From the NCBI RefSeq assembly GCF_016793225.1, contig NZ_JAEUMN010000076.1, positions 1-32,090 on the forward strand: DNA of 32,090 nucleotides, written 5' to 3'. Below, piece by piece: positions 30,621 through 32,090 of this stretch; positions within the stretch are counted from its first letter, which is position 1, and the number at the start of each line of letters is the position of its first letter. This DNA comes from Phenylobacterium sp. (GTDB lineage: Bacteria; Pseudomonadota; Alphaproteobacteria; Caulobacterales; Caulobacteraceae). A model generated the notes under the pieces. That model did not search any database. It saw only the letters and a list, made by a program, of their open reading frames with translations, and was not told where the DNA came from. The position numbers and the translations under genes are program-made.

Positions 30621-31769
30621 TCAGAAACTCTTGGGCTGCCCCAGCACGTGGGTGGCCACGTGGCTGAGGATCAGGTTCGTGGAGATGGGCGCCACCTGGT
30701 AGAGCCGCGTCTCGCGGAACTTGCGCTCGATGTCGTACTCCTCGGCGAAGCCGAACCCGCCGTGCGTCTGCAGGCACATGTCGGCGGCGAACCAGCTGGC
30801 CTCGGAGGCGACCAGCTTGGCCATGTTGGCCTCCGTCCCGCACGGCTGGCCCGCCTCGAAGAGCTCGGCGGCCCTGTCGACCATCAGGCTGGCCGAGGTC
30901 ATCTGCACATAGGCGCGGGCGAGCGGGAACTGGACGCCCTGGTTCTCGCCGATGGGCCGGCCGAAGACCACGCGATCCTTCGCGTACTGGCCGGCGCGGT
31001 CGATGAAGAAGCGGGCGTCGCCGATGCACTCCGAGGCGATGAGGATCCGCTCGGCGTTCATCCCGTCGAGGATGTACCTGAAGCCCTTCCCCTCCTCGCC
31101 CACGAGGTTCGCCGCCGGCACCACCAGGTCCTCGAAGAAGAGTTCGGTGGTGGCGTGGTTCAGCATGGTCCGGACCGGCCGGATCGTCAGGCCGTTCCCC
31201 ACCGCCGCCTTCATGTCGACCAGCAGCACGCTCATCCCGTCCGACGGCTTCTCGTCGCGACGCGGGCTGGTGCGGCAGAGCAGGACCATCAGGTCGGAGT
31301 GCTCGGCGCGGCTGATCCAGATCTTCCGGCCCGAGACGACGTAGGTGTCGCCGACCTTCCGGGCGACCGTGGAGATCCGGGTGGTGTCGGTGCCGGCGTC
31401 GGGCTCGGTCACGCCGAAGGCCTGCAGGCGCAGCTCGCCCGTGGCGATCTTCGGCAGGTACGCTTCCTTCTGCGCCGGCGTGCCGTGCCGCAGCACGGTG
31501 CCCATGGTGTACATCTGGGCATGGCAGGCTGCGCCGTTGCAGCCCGATCGGTGGATCTCCTCCAGCACGGCCACCGCGGCGCCCAGCCCCAGGCCCGACC
31601 CGCCATACTCCTCCGGAATCAGCACCGACAGGAATCCGGCCTCGGTCAGCGCCTGCACGAACGCCGTGGGATAGGCGCGCTCCCGGTCCAGCTCGCGCCA
31701 GTAGGCCCCAGGGAACCGGGCGCACAGCTTGCGCACCGCCTCGCGGATTTCAGGAAAGCTCTCGGTCAT
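30621..31769 (-). CDS. Acyl-CoA dehydrogenase family protein
   Basis: This 382-aa flavoprotein has the N-terminal helical domain (PEIREAVRKLCARFPGAYWR), LIPEEYGGSGLGLGAAV, the flavin/substrate segment FGVTEPDAGTDTTRIS, then VVSGRKIWISRAEHSD, with the second beta-domain strand and the FGRPIGENQGVQFPLA and TMLNHATTELFFEDL segments. The C-terminal THGGFGFAEEYDIERKFRE has the glutamate and glycine-rich pattern of the active-site region. It resembles the CaiA/short-to-medium-chain group. It likely acts with the hydratase downstream (135 bp away across the MITE-like element). No specific substrate can be named. Confidence 0.92.
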   Translation of the reverse strand: MTESFPEIREAVRKLCARFPGAYWRELDRERAYPTAFVQALTEAGFLSVLIPEEYGGSGLGLGAAVAVLEEIHRSGCNGAACHAQMYTMGTVLRHGTPAQKEAYLPKIATGELRLQAFGVTEPDAGTDTTRISTVARKVGDTYVVSGRKIWISRAEHSDLMVLLCRTSPRRDEKPSDGMSVLLVDMKAAVGNGLTIRPVRTMLNHATTELFFEDLVVPAANLVGEEGKGFRYILDGMNAERILIASECIGDARFFIDRAGQYAKDRVVFGRPIGENQGVQFPLARAYVQMTSASLMVDRAAELFEAGQPCGTEANMAKLVASEASWFAADMCLQTHGGFGFAEEYDIERKFRETRLYQVAPISTNLILSHVATHVLGQPKSF

Positions 31770-31831
31770 CGCCCCCGCTCTCTGCCACGCCGACCCTGCG
31801 TGAGCCTAGACCGCCGTGGGGGAAGCTCGGT

Positions 31832-31859
31832 AACCACGGACCACACGGACCACACGGAC
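31832..31859 (+). repeat. 9-bp tandem repeats before the GxxExxxY gene
   Basis: ACGGA occurs at 31836, 31845 and 31854, giving three units of about CACGGACCA at exact 9-bp spacing, opened by AACC. The same AACC-x-CGGA-xx-AC-x-CGGA logic is seen in the terminal repeats of the element at 30524-30598, with G in place of A and A in place of C at the variable positions. Confidence 0.6.
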
Positions 31860-32090
31860 ATGACGAGGGCCTGCTTCACCGGGAGGAGGCGTTCCTCATT
31901 CGAGGCGCGGTGTATGAAGTGAACCGCGTCCTGGGCCTCGGATTCCTGGAAGCGGCCTATCAGCAGAGCTTGGCTCTGGAGTTCACCCGTCGGGGAATCC
32001 CCTTCGTTGAGCATCCGACGCTCAATCTCGAATACAAGGGGACGGCGCTTCGCGCCGTCTATATCCCTGACTTCATCTGCTTCGAACGCG
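31860..32090 (+). CDS. GxxExxxY family protein, truncated by the window, probable start frameshift
   Basis: From about 31862 the frame reads DEGLLHREEAFLIRGAVYEV, then NRVLGLGFLEAAYQQSL (the G-x-x-E-x-x-x-Y motif GFLEAAY), then ALEFTRRGIPFVEHP and YIPDFICFER, with PDF as the likely nuclease-core strand. This is the GxxExxxY family (PD-(D/E)XK_3-like), of unknown function. The only nearby ATG (31860) is one nucleotide out of this frame; a single missing base after ATGAC would join it to M-T-E-G-L-L-H-R. I see no ATG, GTG or TTG in the coding frame for at least 75 nt upstream. Internal GTGs at 31910 and 31919 would lose conserved sequence. The gene may be decaying. GC is lower than in neighbours. 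Confidence 0.72.

Noticed and set aside
1-32090. CRISPR array
   Set aside because: No set of regularly spaced identical repeats with unique spacers; the only short tandem repeats are the three 9-bp units at 31832-31859.

Overview
The window is a very GC-rich stretch of an alphaproteobacterial chromosome, most likely Caulobacterales and possibly close to Phenylobacterium (inference). Pointers are the long alphaproteobacterial form of dCTP deaminase, a DnaX whose usual zinc-cysteine cluster is reduced, the SRP RNA-dnaX-ebfC-recR order, a def/fmt/truA neighbourhood, and a dispersed alphaproteobacterial-type palindromic repeat present twice. Most genes are ordinary housekeeping or catabolic genes. 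The interesting material lies between them.

Layout. 1-5627: a lipid or aromatic catabolism block (truncated DUF1080 protein, acyl-CoA synthetase and SDR on the minus strand; divergent acyl-CoA dehydrogenase, HSD10-like dehydrogenase and Rieske oxygenase on the plus strand). 5704-9011: a more accessory-looking stretch with a DUF4386 membrane protein, a 548-bp non-coding region rich in nested inverted repeats, a divergent serine hydrolase/MarR pair around a 12-bp palindrome, and tRNA-Gly(CCC). 9158-13214: an HD-domain protein coupled to a secreted protein, then two TraB/GumN paralogues flanking a tightly coupled membrane protein, 31-aa peptide and XRE regulator operon. 13258-18276: dcd divergent from metZ, then hslO and a second serine hydrolase bracketed by two inverted copies of a ~113-bp repeat. 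18440-23951: an AIM24 protein, truA, fmt, a small lipoprotein, a DUF559 nuclease-like gene inside matched inverted repeats, def and rmuC. 24070-28382: an MFS transporter, recR, ebfC, a possible 35-aa ORF, dnaX and SRP RNA with a plausible promoter. 28428-32090: an alpha/beta hydrolase, a 54-aa protein, an enoyl-CoA hydratase, a 75-bp element with perfect 20-bp terminal inverted repeats, an acyl-CoA dehydrogenase, and the start of a GxxExxxY gene preceded by 9-bp tandem repeats.

How the parts fit. The two ends hold beta-oxidation-type enzymes (ligase, dehydrogenases, hydratase, hydroxyacyl dehydrogenase) that together could activate and shorten an acyl or ring-derived CoA substrate. The centre is translation and recombination housekeeping: Fmt, Def and TruA in initiation and tRNA modification; RecR, EbfC, DnaX and SRP RNA in replication, repair and protein targeting.

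The strongest candidate for something new is the DUF559 cassette at 21572-22126, between def and fmt. Each end is a double-hairpin repeat. One hairpin and a 15-nt tail are conserved between the ends, while the second hairpin differs completely in sequence but keeps its pairing, as expected if the structure is what is selected. The GxxExxxY gene and the nearby gene-less 75-bp element look like a second case of a small PD-(D/E)XK-type protein associated with its own repeat.
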